DNA of 64,000 nucleotides from Flavobacteriales bacterium UBA1494 (lineage in GTDB: Bacteria; Bacteroidota; Bacteroidia; Flavobacteriales_E; Vicingaceae): assembly GCA_905182175.1 (NCBI GenBank), contig CAJJAT010000029.1:61497-125496 (forward strand), given 5' to 3'. The notes under the pieces were generated by a model. It did no database searches and was not told the DNA's origin. It was given only the letters and a program-made list of their open reading frames with translations. Below, piece by piece: positions 1-7,777 of the stretch (position 1 is its first letter; each line of letters opens with the position of its first letter). Both the position numbers and the translations under genes were made by a program.

Positions 1-55
1 TAACGGATGTTAAGTCGACAGACTTTCCAAATGAGAAGGAACAATATTAACAGGT

Positions 56-1615
56 ATGAGAGAGTTGTTATTCGTTTTATTGTGCTGCATTTCAGTTTCA
101 GTAAGGGCACAATATCTTGAACAGTATCCAATAAGTAGAGGCAATGGCGATCAAATGATGGATTTTAAGAATTGGCCTGAGGCAGTTCGCCAATTCTCTG
201 CATTGTTAGAGGAAAATCCAGATGATTTAGAGCTTAGGTATAAGCTTGGTAAAAGTTACATTTATGCAGACATAAATAAAAAGAAAGCAGTGGCTTATCT
301 AATGGACTTGGGGCACTATGAAGATAACGAAAATGACTTTTACGAAACATTAGCAAAGGCTTACTTTGTAAATTACGAATTTGATAAAGCGAAGGTTCTT
401 TATAAAACTATGGGGGATTCTGCTTTGACAGAAACAAAACAAAATGAGTATAATAAATTTATTGCTCAGTGCGATATTTCCAAAAAAATGATGGGCAGCC
501 CAGTGAAGGTGTCTTTTGAAAACTTGGGAAAAAATGTAAATTCAAAAGCACCGGACTTTTTTCCAATCGTTACCCTCGATGAATCCTCTGTGGTGTTTAG
601 TACAAAGAGAGATGGAGTGGTTGGTAACTTATATTCTTACGATGGATATAAGACTTCTGATATTTATGTAACAAAGCATAAACGCAATAAATACAGCAAA
701 GCCCGATCAGTTGGAAATCCAAATACTTATGGTGACGAATATAGTGCAGGTCGTTCAAGTTTAGGTAGTTTTATTACCTACACCGTAAATAGCGAAGATC
801 AATTTAATGATATTTTTGTCAGTGAAAAAGGAAGAAGATCTTACATGCCCCCAAAAGAGTTTGATAGTGAGGATGTAAACGGTAAAAAAGATGAATTAGG
901 CTCTACCCTTTCTGATGACGGAAGAGTAATGTATTTTGCGAGTAACCGAGAAGGTGGGGAGGGTGGTTTTGATATTTATTATTTGCAACGTTTACCAAAC
1001 GATAGTTGGAGTGCAATTAAAAATATTGGAGCACCGATAAATACCTCTGGTGACGAAATGTATCCTTGTTTTGGTAAAGGAGAGAATGTGCTGTACTTCG
1101 CATCAAATGGACATGAAGGAATGGGAGGCTTAGATTTGTTTAAATCCAATGCAGGGAATAGACCAAACACTTGGGAAATTCCAACAAATTTAGGCTATCC
1201 AATTAATACCCCAAATGATGACAAAAATATTTCTTTTGCTGAAAACGAACGTTATGCATATATGTCGAAACGTTTCGATGATTCCTTTGGTGATTTGGAT
1301 ATTTATCGGTTAACTTTTTTAGATAAAAAAGATGCCTATACCTTAGTGTCAGGTAGAGTTTTAAACCAAGATTCAGTAGCATTAAACTCGGAAGTTCAAA
1401 TTGAAGTGTTTTACGAAGAAACAGGGCACTTTGCAGGGAGATACATTATGAACAAAACGAACGGGAAGTACTCCGCAATTTTAGCTCCTGGCAGGTATTC
1501 GATACAAATAAGTAATGTTGGAGGATACAAGGATTACAGCGAGCTTTTAATTGTTCGAGGGAAAAATGATCAAGCAAGGAAAACATTAATGGACATTGTA
1601 TTAGAACCCCAATAG
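56..1615 (+). CDS. TPR and PD40 (WD40-like) repeat exported protein without OmpA domain
   Basis: The product starts with a signal peptide of about 18 residues ending near VRAQ. Residues about 25-125 are TPR-like helices. About 150-420 carry repeated PD40 beta-propeller motifs such as VMYFASNREGGEGGFDIYY and VLYFASNGHEGMGGLDLF. A small carboxypeptidase-regulatory-like beta domain (about 430-515) follows. In Bacteroidota this order usually belongs to PD40-OmpA proteins of the PorE/SprE type, which anchor type IX machinery to peptidoglycan; here the C-terminal OmpA domain is absent and the frame ends in a normal stop. I infer a periplasmic or outer-membrane-associated scaffold. The ATG at 56 puts the signal peptide at the N-terminus. 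The next gene starts 6 bases downstream, so the two may be cotranscribed. Confidence 0.75.
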   Translation: MRELLFVLLCCISVSVRAQYLEQYPISRGNGDQMMDFKNWPEAVRQFSALLEENPDDLELRYKLGKSYIYADINKKKAVAYLMDLGHYEDNENDFYETLAKAYFVNYEFDKAKVLYKTMGDSALTETKQNEYNKFIAQCDISKKMMGSPVKVSFENLGKNVNSKAPDFFPIVTLDESSVVFSTKRDGVVGNLYSYDGYKTSDIYVTKHKRNKYSKARSVGNPNTYGDEYSAGRSSLGSFITYTVNSEDQFNDIFVSEKGRRSYMPPKEFDSEDVNGKKDELGSTLSDDGRVMYFASNREGGEGGFDIYYLQRLPNDSWSAIKNIGAPINTSGDEMYPCFGKGENVLYFASNGHEGMGGLDLFKSNAGNRPNTWEIPTNLGYPINTPNDDKNISFAENERYAYMSKRFDDSFGDLDIYRLTFLDKKDAYTLVSGRVLNQDSVALNSEVQIEVFYEETGHFAGRYIMNKTNGKYSAILAPGRYSIQISNVGGYKDYSELLIVRGKNDQARKTLMDIVLEPQ

Positions 1616-1621
1616 CTGACT

Positions 1622-2320
1622 ATGATAAAAAATCAATTTCAAGTTATATTTGAAGACAATCATTTATTAGCAGTTAATAAACCTTCAGGTATGCTATCGC
1701 AAGGTGATCGCACGAAAGATGCGCCTATAAGCGAACTAGCGAAGCAGTACATAAAGGAGAAGTATAAAAAGCCTGGTGAGGTTTACCTCGGGTTACCTCA
1801 CAGAATAGATAGGCCTACAAGTGGTCTGTTACTTTTGGCGAAGACCTCAAAAGCATTGGTTCGGTTGAACAAGATGTTTCAAGACAAAGAAATTCAAAAA
1901 ACATATTGGGCAGTAGTAAAGAATAGACCTGAAAAGGATGAAGACACTTTAGTTCACTTTTTAGTTAGAAACTCTGAACGAAATAAGAGCACTGCGCATA
2001 ATAAAGAAATAGAGGGCTCTAAAAGGGCCGAACTCAGCTACAAAGTTAAGTTGAGTTTAGACAACTATCATTTACTCGAAATTTACCCAAAAACCGGACG
2101 TCATCACCAAATTCGGAGTCAATTGGCTGCTATAGGTAGTCCAATAAAAGGAGATATAAAATATGGTTTTGACAGAACGAATAGCGATGCTTCCATTCAT
2201 TTGCATGCGCGATCTATAGAGTTTATTCACCCAGTTTCAAAAGAGAAGCAAAAAATTTCAGCCCCGGCTCCAAAGTCTGATGCGGTATGGAAAGCTTGTT
2301 CTAAATTGTTAAAAGGCTAA
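1622..2320 (+). CDS. RluA-family rRNA/tRNA pseudouridine synthase
   Basis: The 232-residue product has the RluA catalytic signature: HRIDRPTSGLLLLAKT around residue 60 supplies the catalytic aspartate, and KTGRHHQIRSQLA near 160 forms the RNA-binding active-site wall. There is no S4 domain before the catalytic core, and the protein is short for the family, as in the RluC/YqcB-like group. It isomerises uridine to pseudouridine in structured RNA; the target site cannot be told from sequence. Its TAA stop interlocks with the stop of the convergent arfB gene in the four bases CTAA, leaving no room for a terminator. Confidence 0.9.
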   Translation: MIKNQFQVIFEDNHLLAVNKPSGMLSQGDRTKDAPISELAKQYIKEKYKKPGEVYLGLPHRIDRPTSGLLLLAKTSKALVRLNKMFQDKEIQKTYWAVVKNRPEKDEDTLVHFLVRNSERNKSTAHNKEIEGSKRAELSYKVKLSLDNYHLLEIYPKTGRHHQIRSQLAAIGSPIKGDIKYGFDRTNSDASIHLHARSIEFIHPVSKEKQKISAPAPKSDAVWKACSKLLKG

Positions 2321-2715
2321 TAATCGAATTTTCGATTTTGTTTGATTTCTGCCCGGTGTTTCTTGGATTTTAGTCGTTTTCGGATGGCTGCTTTAGATGG
2401 TTTGGTGCGTTTCCTTTTTTTTTGAGACGCTAAGCTTTCAAACAAGATAAAATAGAATTTTTGGACACACATGTCTTTATTTCTCAATTGCGAACGAGAT
2501 GCTTCACAGTCGACCTGAAAAGTGCCTTCTATTGAGAGGCTGAGTTTTTGTTTTAGAGTTTCTATTTGTTCTTCTGTAAGGACTTTAGAGTTTAAAACGT
2601 TAAAAAATAAACTTACCCTACTTTCTGTTTTATTCACATGCTGTCCTCCTTTGCCACCGCTTCGGCTAGTTTTGAAGGTAACCTCAGTTAAAATATCTTT
2701 TTTTAAAGAATTCAT
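2317..2715 (-). CDS. arfB: Alternative ribosome-rescue peptidyl-tRNA hydrolase ArfB
   Basis: The 132-residue protein carries the release-factor GGQ loop in SRSGGKGGQHVNKTESRV (residues 18-35). It ends in a basic tail rich in Lys and Arg (about 95-132), which in ArfB enters the empty mRNA channel of stalled ribosomes. ArfB hydrolyses peptidyl-tRNA on non-stop ribosomes independently of tmRNA. The short length excludes RF1 and RF2, which carry codon-recognition domains. The ATG at 2715 gives the usual family N-terminus. The gene is convergent with the pseudouridine synthase, with interlocked stop codons, and divergent from the TerB-like gene. Confidence 0.93.
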   Translation of the reverse strand: MNSLKKDILTEVTFKTSRSGGKGGQHVNKTESRVSLFFNVLNSKVLTEEQIETLKQKLSLSIEGTFQVDCEASRSQLRNKDMCVQKFYFILFESLASQKKRKRTKPSKAAIRKRLKSKKHRAEIKQNRKFDY

Positions 2716-2759
2716 GCGTTAATTTTTGAAAAGAAATCGATTAGATTCCGAAAGAGAAT

Positions 2760-2767
2760 TACCTTTG
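2760..2767 (+). promoter_or_regulatory. Bacteroidota -7 box TACCTTTG
   Basis: This is a perfect match to the Bacteroidota sigma-factor -7 element TAnnTTTG, 25 bases before the ATG of the TerB-like gene. I see no convincing TTG element at the usual upstream spacing. Confidence 0.5.
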
Positions 2768-2792
2768 TGAAGTTAAAAAAACAAATCAAACT

Positions 2793-3260
2793 ATGGCGAA
2801 AGAAATCGATAAACTAGACGCAGTTGACCGAGGTATTATTTTGAGAGCACCTGCTGTGGTAGCGCTTTTAGCAGCAGTTTCGGATGACGGAGAAGTTTCT
2901 GAAGATGAAAAAGCAGCCTCTGTGCGATTAGCACACTTGAGAACGTATACTTCGGAGCCAATTCTACATAACTACTATAAAGAAGTAGATAAGTGTTTTA
3001 TATCAGATTTTGAAACTATTTTAGCTCAATTACCTAAAGATTGGAAAGAGAAAGAACGATTTTTAGAGAATCGTTTAACAAACTTGGATCCTGTTCTTCA
3101 AAAGTTAGATGATGTATATGCTGAAGAGTTAGTTGCAAGTTTAAAGTCGTTTGCGAAGCACGTATTTAAATCAAATTCTAACTTCTTACAAAACTTCCTA
3201 CTGCCAATCTTTACGATTAAGATGAATGACGGTTTTGATCCAAAAATTGGCGGTCGCTAG
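2793..3260 (+). CDS. Small TerB-like acidic helical protein
   Basis: The 155-residue protein has no signal peptide and looks all-helical and cytoplasmic. Residues about 22-45 (VALLAAVSDDGEVSEDEKAA) resemble the acidic, potentially metal-binding helix pair that opens TerB-like domains. No enzyme motif is visible. The gene lies 8 bases ahead of the sixA-like gene and probably shares its transcript from the TACCTTTG box upstream. The TerB link is by pattern only; the role is unknown. Confidence 0.6.
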   Translation: MAKEIDKLDAVDRGIILRAPAVVALLAAVSDDGEVSEDEKAASVRLAHLRTYTSEPILHNYYKEVDKCFISDFETILAQLPKDWKEKERFLENRLTNLDPVLQKLDDVYAEELVASLKSFAKHVFKSNSNFLQNFLLPIFTIKMNDGFDPKIGGR

Positions 3261-3268
3261 ACAATCGT

Positions 3269-3760
3269 GTGAAAGAGCTCTATCTTATTCGGCACGCTAA
3301 ATCGAGTTGGGGAAATTCGGAATTAAAAGATTTTGATAGGCCTTTAAATCATAGAGGATTAGTTTCTGCTCCTGAGATGGGGCGTAGACTGTCGACCAAG
3401 AATTTAATACCTGATGCCATTTTCTCAAGTACAGCTGTTAGAGCAATGTCAACAGCTAAGCTAGTTCGAGATCAGTTGGGAAGTCACGTAAAAATTGTAA
3501 AAGAACCGAATGCATATCATGCTTCGGCTTTTTTGTTGTTACAAATTGTGAATTCAGTTTCAAACGATTTGAATTCTGTCTTTTTGGTAGGCCACAATCC
3601 GAGTTTAACTGACTTTGCTGAATATTTAACGAACGAACAATTTGGGAACTTACCAACCGCTGCCGTGGTCGGTATTAGATTTAGTATCGAAGATTGGGGC
3701 CTTGTAAGCGGCTCAACAGGAACTCTGGTCTTTTATGATTACCCAAAGAAAATCAGTTAG
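3269..3760 (+). CDS. sixA: SixA-type histidine phosphatase
   Basis: The product opens with LYLIRHAKSSW, the RHG/RHA signature whose histidine becomes phosphorylated. The second active-site histidine lies in VGHNPSL near residue 110. At 163 residues it has the compact size of SixA, which removes phosphate from His-phosphotransfer domains; small-molecule substrates remain possible. The start is GTG at 3269, because the RHA motif lies within the first dozen residues and no ATG precedes it in frame. The TAG stop interlocks with the ilvE stop in the bases TTAG. Confidence 0.85.
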   Translation: MKELYLIRHAKSSWGNSELKDFDRPLNHRGLVSAPEMGRRLSTKNLIPDAIFSSTAVRAMSTAKLVRDQLGSHVKIVKEPNAYHASAFLLLQIVNSVSNDLNSVFLVGHNPSLTDFAEYLTNEQFGNLPTAAVVGIRFSIEDWGLVSGSTGTLVFYDYPKKIS

Positions 3761-4821
3761 ATTGTTTCTATCCAATTTCTTGTATCAACTTCTTGTCCTG
3801 TTTTTAAATCTTCGAAATACTTTTTAACTTTAGTTGAAAACTTCCATTTGGTGAAGTCGCTAAGGTGATACTGCATATCTTCAAAGCCAACTAATTTAAT
3901 CGGAGCAATGGTAGCGGCTGTTCCAACTCCAAAAACTTCATCTATCGTATCGTCTTTAATACCTTCTATTAAATCGCTCACTAGAATCTGCTCCTCCTTT
4001 ACTTGGTAACCCCACTCTGTCGCTAATTGTAAAATGCTTTTTCGTGTAATTCCAGGCAATATTGTTTTACTGTCTAGTGGAGGAGTGAAAAGCGTTTTTC
4101 CTTTTAGAACCATTAAGTTCATAGTTCCTGATTCTTCGACGTATTTGTGTTCCTTCGCATCAGTCCAAATTAATTGATCATAACCTTGCTCTTGTGCTAT
4201 TTGAGCCGGTAGTAAAGACGCAGCATAGTTTCCTGCCGCTTTTGCAGAACCTATTCCGCCTGAAGCTGCTCTAGAATATTCTGTTTCTATTTTTACTTTA
4301 ACCGCTCCTTTATAGTAAGTTGCAGAAGGAGAAGCGATGATTATAAATTTATATGAAGTGCTCGGTTTTACACCTAAAAATGGATCGTCAGCAATCATAA
4401 ATGGTCTCAGATATAAAGATTTTCCTGATCCAACAGGAATCCACTCTTTTTCTAATTCAACAAGCTGTTTCAATCCGTCTAGGAAAATTTCCTTTGGAAT
4501 GATAGGCATGCACATTCTCTCGGCAGAACGATTTAGTCTCTTCCAGTTTTCCTCTGCTCTAAAAATAAAAACTTCACCTGCTTCATTCTTATGGGCTTTC
4601 AATCCCTCAAAGATTGCCTGCCCGTAATGAAATACCGAGGCTGCCGGAGGAAATTCTATATTTTGATAAGGCAGTATGTTTGTGTTTTTCCATTCTCCAT
4701 CCGAAAATTCTGAGACCAACATGTGGTCAGAAAAATCTCGGCCAAATTTTAGGTTGTCAAAATCTATTGACGATAGTTTTGAGGTTGCAATTTTTTGTAT
4801 TGGAAAGAATGCGTTTATCAC
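3757..4821 (-). CDS. ilvE: Branched-chain amino acid aminotransferase
   Basis: This is a 354-residue PLP class IV aminotransferase of the BCAT type that interconverts Leu, Ile or Val and their 2-oxo acids with 2-oxoglutarate as partner. The PLP-binding lysine is K194 in SAKAAGNYAASLL. LPGITRKSIL and VFGVGTAATIAPI are the characteristic C-terminal cofactor loops. The start is GTG at 4821, which gives the usual N-terminus ahead of IDFDNLKFGRDFSDHM. The interval before it holds an inverted repeat at 4888-4907. It overlaps sixA tail to tail by four bases. Confidence 0.93.
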   Translation of the reverse strand: MINAFFPIQKIATSKLSSIDFDNLKFGRDFSDHMLVSEFSDGEWKNTNILPYQNIEFPPAASVFHYGQAIFEGLKAHKNEAGEVFIFRAEENWKRLNRSAERMCMPIIPKEIFLDGLKQLVELEKEWIPVGSGKSLYLRPFMIADDPFLGVKPSTSYKFIIIASPSATYYKGAVKVKIETEYSRAASGGIGSAKAAGNYAASLLPAQIAQEQGYDQLIWTDAKEHKYVEESGTMNLMVLKGKTLFTPPLDSKTILPGITRKSILQLATEWGYQVKEEQILVSDLIEGIKDDTIDEVFGVGTAATIAPIKLVGFEDMQYHLSDFTKWKFSTKVKKYFEDLKTGQEVDTRNWIETI

Positions 4822-4887
4822 TTTTTTTTAATTTGTTACGAAGTTAAAGATTAGGCTTTGATTTTCTGACAATATCATGTACCACCT

Positions 4888-4907
4888 TTGTTAAATACTA
4901 TTAACAA
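4888..4907. promoter_or_regulatory. Inverted repeat TTGTTAA-N6-TTAACAA upstream of ilvE
   Basis: Seven-base perfect arms surround a six-base spacer, 67 bases upstream of the ilvE start and just past the end of the marR gene. The arms match those of the hairpin at 6215-6250 and the palindrome at 40937-40954. It could be a dimeric repressor site; the AT-rich composition makes chance plausible. Confidence 0.3.
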
Positions 4908-4921
4908 TAATTGGTTTATAT

Positions 4922-5371
4922 TTAACCCCTAAGTTTATCTAATAAATGGTTGAGTTGCTGTGCTTCTTGATTCGTTATATTGTTGAAGTTAGCTTTTAGG
5001 TCATCTTCTTTAGATTCAACTTTTTGAACTAAAGAAAGGCCTTTCTCGCTTATAGCGATATCCACTTGCCTTCGATCTTCTCTATTTATTTTTCTAATGA
5101 CCAATTCTTTAAGCACTAATTTATCAATGAGTCTAGAAACGTTTGACATTTTATCTATCATTCGATTAGAAATGGCATTGACAGAAATGTATTGGTCTTT
5201 TTGACCTCTAAGAATTCTCAAAACATTGTATTGCTGATTTGTAATACCAAAAGGTTTTAACTGCTTTGAGATTAAATTAGTTACCCACTTTCCTGTAAAA
5301 AGCTGGTTTACCATTAATTTATGAATCTCGTCTTTGAACTTATTCTGCTTAATCTCATTTTCAATCTTCAT
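4922..5371 (-). CDS. MarR-family transcriptional regulator
   Basis: The 149-residue protein has the MarR winged-helix layout. The recognition region is GQKDQYISVNAISNRMIDKM followed by SNVSRLIDKLV, then the wing KINREDRRQVDIAISEKG, with dimerisation helices at both ends. MarR proteins bind short palindromes as dimers and often repress their own gene. The ATG at 5371 lies 14 bases from a TATATTTG box that overlaps the palindrome TATGTACATA, as expected for autoregulation. It lies upstream of ilvE on the same strand, but the 100-base gap with an inverted repeat suggests separate transcription. Confidence 0.87.
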   Translation of the reverse strand: MKIENEIKQNKFKDEIHKLMVNQLFTGKWVTNLISKQLKPFGITNQQYNVLRILRGQKDQYISVNAISNRMIDKMSNVSRLIDKLVLKELVIRKINREDRRQVDIAISEKGLSLVQKVESKEDDLKANFNNITNQEAQQLNHLLDKLRG

Positions 5372-5385
5372 AATTATGTTTTATG

Positions 5386-5401
5386 CAAATATATGTACAT
5401 A
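5386..5401 (-). promoter_or_regulatory. marR promoter with overlapping palindromic operator
   Basis: On the minus strand TATATTTG (5386-5393) matches the TAnnTTTG -7 element 14 bases before the marR start. The perfect palindrome TATGTACATA (5392-5401) overlaps its upstream edge. A repressor bound there would block the promoter, which fits MarR autoregulation. Binding is inferred, not shown. Confidence 0.45.
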
Positions 5402-5455
5402 CAAATAATGTTGATACTTTAAATACAGGTGGATTCTAAAAAAAATGCTAATCTA

Positions 5456-5815
5456 CTACTTCTTCTTCTTTCCAAAAGGCAACTTAGTTTTTTATTTCCT
5501 TGCGGACTCTTTTGAAGTTTGATAAATCCGAACAGTATCTCTGTTTTCTTCTCTGTTCACTTTTAACGAAAGTCAATCCATCGGTCTTTTGCATGCCCGG
5601 ATAGAAATTGTGTTACCTTCATTCGCTAAATTATTTAGAACCTCTTTATAGGCAAATAGTGGCTGCATTCAATTGTGACAGTATCGCCGCTCTCTTTTAC
5701 TATCGCATTATTCAAGGCTGCTTTTGTTTTGGAATTCCAACCAAATTGTATTTAATAAGTAATGCTTACAGTCGTGAAATTGTTCAACTATTCCTTCGGA
5801 GGTATCGTTTGACAT
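5456..5815 (-). pseudogene. Decayed gene of unrecognised family
   Basis: On the minus strand an ATG at 5815 and a final TAG at 5456-5458 are in the same frame, but the frame between them is broken. It has internal stops after NKSSLE, after RYCHN, after ACKRPMD and after SKESARK. The part between 5635 and about 5740 reads well only in a shifted frame (AALNNAIVKESGDTVTIEC). The pieces have coding-like composition, and the last one ends KTKLPFGKKKK before the stop, as an intact C-terminus might. I cannot name the family. The alternative is chance open stretches in intergenic DNA. Confidence 0.4.
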
Positions 5816-5911
5816 GAGTTCATTAAACTGGCATGTTACAAGACATAAGGTAAGACTTTATTAAATCGACGAATGAAAAGTCAAAGCTTTTGACGTAAAA
5901 TGGACACATAG

Positions 5912-6334
5912 AAAAGAGGAGGTACAACTGAGGCAGCGATTCACTTAAGAGTATAGAGATGTTGTCATTTTAGATTACCCATGAAGTGAAATATTAGAGT
6001 ATTGTTCAGTGACGAGGTGCTTTCATCCTTCTACTCTGCTTCGGAGGAGAATTAAAAAAATTACATTGGTGGTTTTCCTGAATTAAAAGAAGAAGCCAAG
6101 TTTATATATAGTGAACGTATAAAATTGTTCGGGCATTCAAGGTATTTGGCTTTGCTTTAATTTTTTATTCCTGCGCTTTTTACAGGTGGTATATTTATTG
6201 CACAATATTTACACCTCTTTGTTAATTTTGTTTCCAAAATTAACAAAGAGCAGAAATTAGTAAAGAAATACTTTGCAGGATATGAGCAATATTTCAAATA
6301 CGTGTTTTATTTAATTCATTTTTTATTAAACTTT
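5912..6334 (+). pseudogene. Decayed reading frame running into the hydrolase gene
   Basis: In the same frame as the downstream hydrolase there are coding-like stretches separated by stops (for example TAA at 6053-6055 and 6158-6160). One is 6056-6157, reading GGFPELKEEAKFIYSERIK and GHSRYLALL; another is 6161-6334, reading FFIPALFTGGIFIAQYLHLF and KKYFAGYEQYF. The last stretch is open into the hydrolase ATG and contains the 16-bp hairpin at 6215-6250. This may be the ruin of a small membrane protein gene. I do not recognise a family, and nothing intact is encoded here. Confidence 0.3.
6215..6250. repeat. Perfect 16-bp inverted repeat, 4-base loop
   Basis: CTCTTTGTTAATTTTG is followed by TTTC and its exact reverse complement. 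No T-run follows on either strand, so it is not a standard intrinsic terminator. It lies 85 bases before the hydrolase ATG. It could be an operator, an mRNA hairpin or the trace of a small mobile element. Confidence 0.6.
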
Positions 6335-7177
6335 ATGTCTCAAAAAGTACCATTCATTATAAAATTTTTTCGAGTTTATTTTAATTCAGTTGCGCTGCTA
6401 TTTCCAAAGACCTCGGCGAAGCATCTGATGAATATTTTTAGCAAACCAAGGGCAAGAGTTTTTAGGGCAAGAGAAATGGAAGTCCTAAAGCAGGCGAAAA
6501 AGTCCTTTTTAAAATTTGAGAACGAAGAAATTAAAGTGTATGAATGGGGAGAGGGAGAAAAATTAGCAATGCTTTTTCATGGTTGGGAAAGTAACGCGGG
6601 TAGTTTGGGCGCCTTTACAGCTCCGCTAATTAAAAAAGGTTACCGTGTAGTAGCTTTTGATGCTCCTGCCCATGGAGGAAGTAAGGGAAAATATTCAAAC
6701 TTAGTGTATTTTAAGAAGGCTGCGAAAGAGATGATTCACACATATGGGGTCCCAAGTGTTGCAGTAGGACATTCACTGGGTGCTTGTGCAATTATTATGT
6801 GCGCATATGAAGAAAATTTACATTTCAAGAAAACTATATTGCTAGCGCCTTTAAATAGGTTGATGTCAGTTTTTGAAGAATACCAGCAGTTTTTAAAAAT
6901 TCCTGAAAAACTATTCCATCCCTTTTTAAATCACTTCGAGGAGTTTACTGGCTATTCATTCCGGTCTTTCTTTTTCCACGGATATGGAAATCGAACAAAG
7001 TTAAATAAAGTACTGCTTTTTCACGATGAGGGAGATAAGATTACTAGCTTCTTACATGCGACTGATTTTAAACAAAATTGGGAGGCGGTTCAGTTGGAAG
7101 TTATTCGCGATACAGGGCACTATAGAATACTGTGGGATGAATTAATGTTATCAAAATCAATTAATTATATTGGTTAG
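6335..7177 (+). CDS. Alpha/beta hydrolase
   Basis: The 280-residue product from the ATG at 6335 has the alpha/beta-hydrolase order. AMLFHGWESNAGS supplies the oxyanion region, FDAPAHGGS follows, and VGHSLGACA holds the nucleophile serine. A likely acid lies in LLFHDEGDKI, and the last catalytic residue is the histidine in RDTGHYRI. There is no signal peptide, but the first 40 residues are basic and hydrophobic and could touch the membrane. The substrate is unknown. The frame stays open upstream to 6161 through a GTG at 6302, but family alignment and the better ATG favour 6335. It stands alone on this strand. Confidence 0.8.
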   Translation: MSQKVPFIIKFFRVYFNSVALLFPKTSAKHLMNIFSKPRARVFRAREMEVLKQAKKSFLKFENEEIKVYEWGEGEKLAMLFHGWESNAGSLGAFTAPLIKKGYRVVAFDAPAHGGSKGKYSNLVYFKKAAKEMIHTYGVPSVAVGHSLGACAIIMCAYEENLHFKKTILLAPLNRLMSVFEEYQQFLKIPEKLFHPFLNHFEEFTGYSFRSFFFHGYGNRTKLNKVLLFHDEGDKITSFLHATDFKQNWEAVQLEVIRDTGHYRILWDELMLSKSINYIG

Positions 7178-7227
7178 TGTAGTTTGGCACTTTATTTGAC
7201 GATGATAAATAACTAAAATAAAAGAAT

Positions 7228-7707
7228 ATGAAAAAGTTAATAGGTATTAGTGTAGTATCAGCCCTGATTTTAATTGGGACTTCAAGTTTTGCTCAGGGTA
7301 AAAGAGCTGCAAGGGGACTACATGCTAAAGGACTACATGAAAAAGCTAAAATGGAAGAAATGGCAACAGTTTTAGAATTGTCTGCTGAGCAGAGAGAGCA
7401 AGTAGAGACAATTTTTAAAATTGAAAAAGCAGCAATGGAAGGTGAGAGAGTTGCAAAACAGGCGATGCAAGAATTTTCTGATGAAGACAAAAGAATTCAG
7501 AGAGCAAAAATGAATTTGAAGCAAGCAGAGGCTGCGAAATTGACCAATGCTCGTTTAGCTGAAGCGTTAACGGAAGAGCAATTCCAAAAATATGAAGCGT
7601 TTAAAGCACAAAATAAGGGTGAGCGCAAAGGTTTTAAAAAGTCACAAGAGCAGCACAAGTTAGAAAAGCCTGCCATGCACCAAGAGGGGCTAAAACCTAA
7701 AGGCTAG
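7228..7707 (+). CDS. Small periplasmic Spy/CpxP-like helical protein
   Basis: A signal peptide of about 22 residues ends at SSFAQG. The mature part is charged and all-helical, with an LTXXQ-like repeat: LELSAEQREQVETIF near residue 50 and ALTEEQFQKYEAFKA near 110. That pairing is typical of Spy/CpxP-like periplasmic proteins, ATP-independent chaperones or stress sensors. The tail is Lys- and His-rich (HKLEKPAMHQEGLKPKG), which could bind metal. A strong hairpin terminator follows at 7742-7777. Chaperone activity is inferred from the fold only. Confidence 0.65.
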   Translation: MKKLIGISVVSALILIGTSSFAQGKRAARGLHAKGLHEKAKMEEMATVLELSAEQREQVETIFKIEKAAMEGERVAKQAMQEFSDEDKRIQRAKMNLKQAEAAKLTNARLAEALTEEQFQKYEAFKAQNKGERKGFKKSQEQHKLEKPAMHQEGLKPKG

Positions 7708-7741
7708 TTAGAAGTGCTTATCCAACTTAAATTATTGGGAT

Positions 7742-7777
7742 AAAAAAGGAACACCCTTATGGGCGTTCCTTTTTTTA
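7742..7777. terminator. Bidirectional intrinsic terminator
   Basis: GGAACACCC-TTAT-GGGCGTTCC forms a nine-base stem with one A/C mismatch. It is preceded by six A and followed by eight T, so it can stop transcription from the Spy-like gene and from the convergent FAD oxidoreductase gene, whose stop lies at its edge. Confidence 0.85.

Noticed and set aside
5608..5817. A 69-codon plus-strand open frame
   Set aside because: It starts with GTG, has no homology-like motif, and lies antisense to the better-supported decayed frame at 5456-5815.
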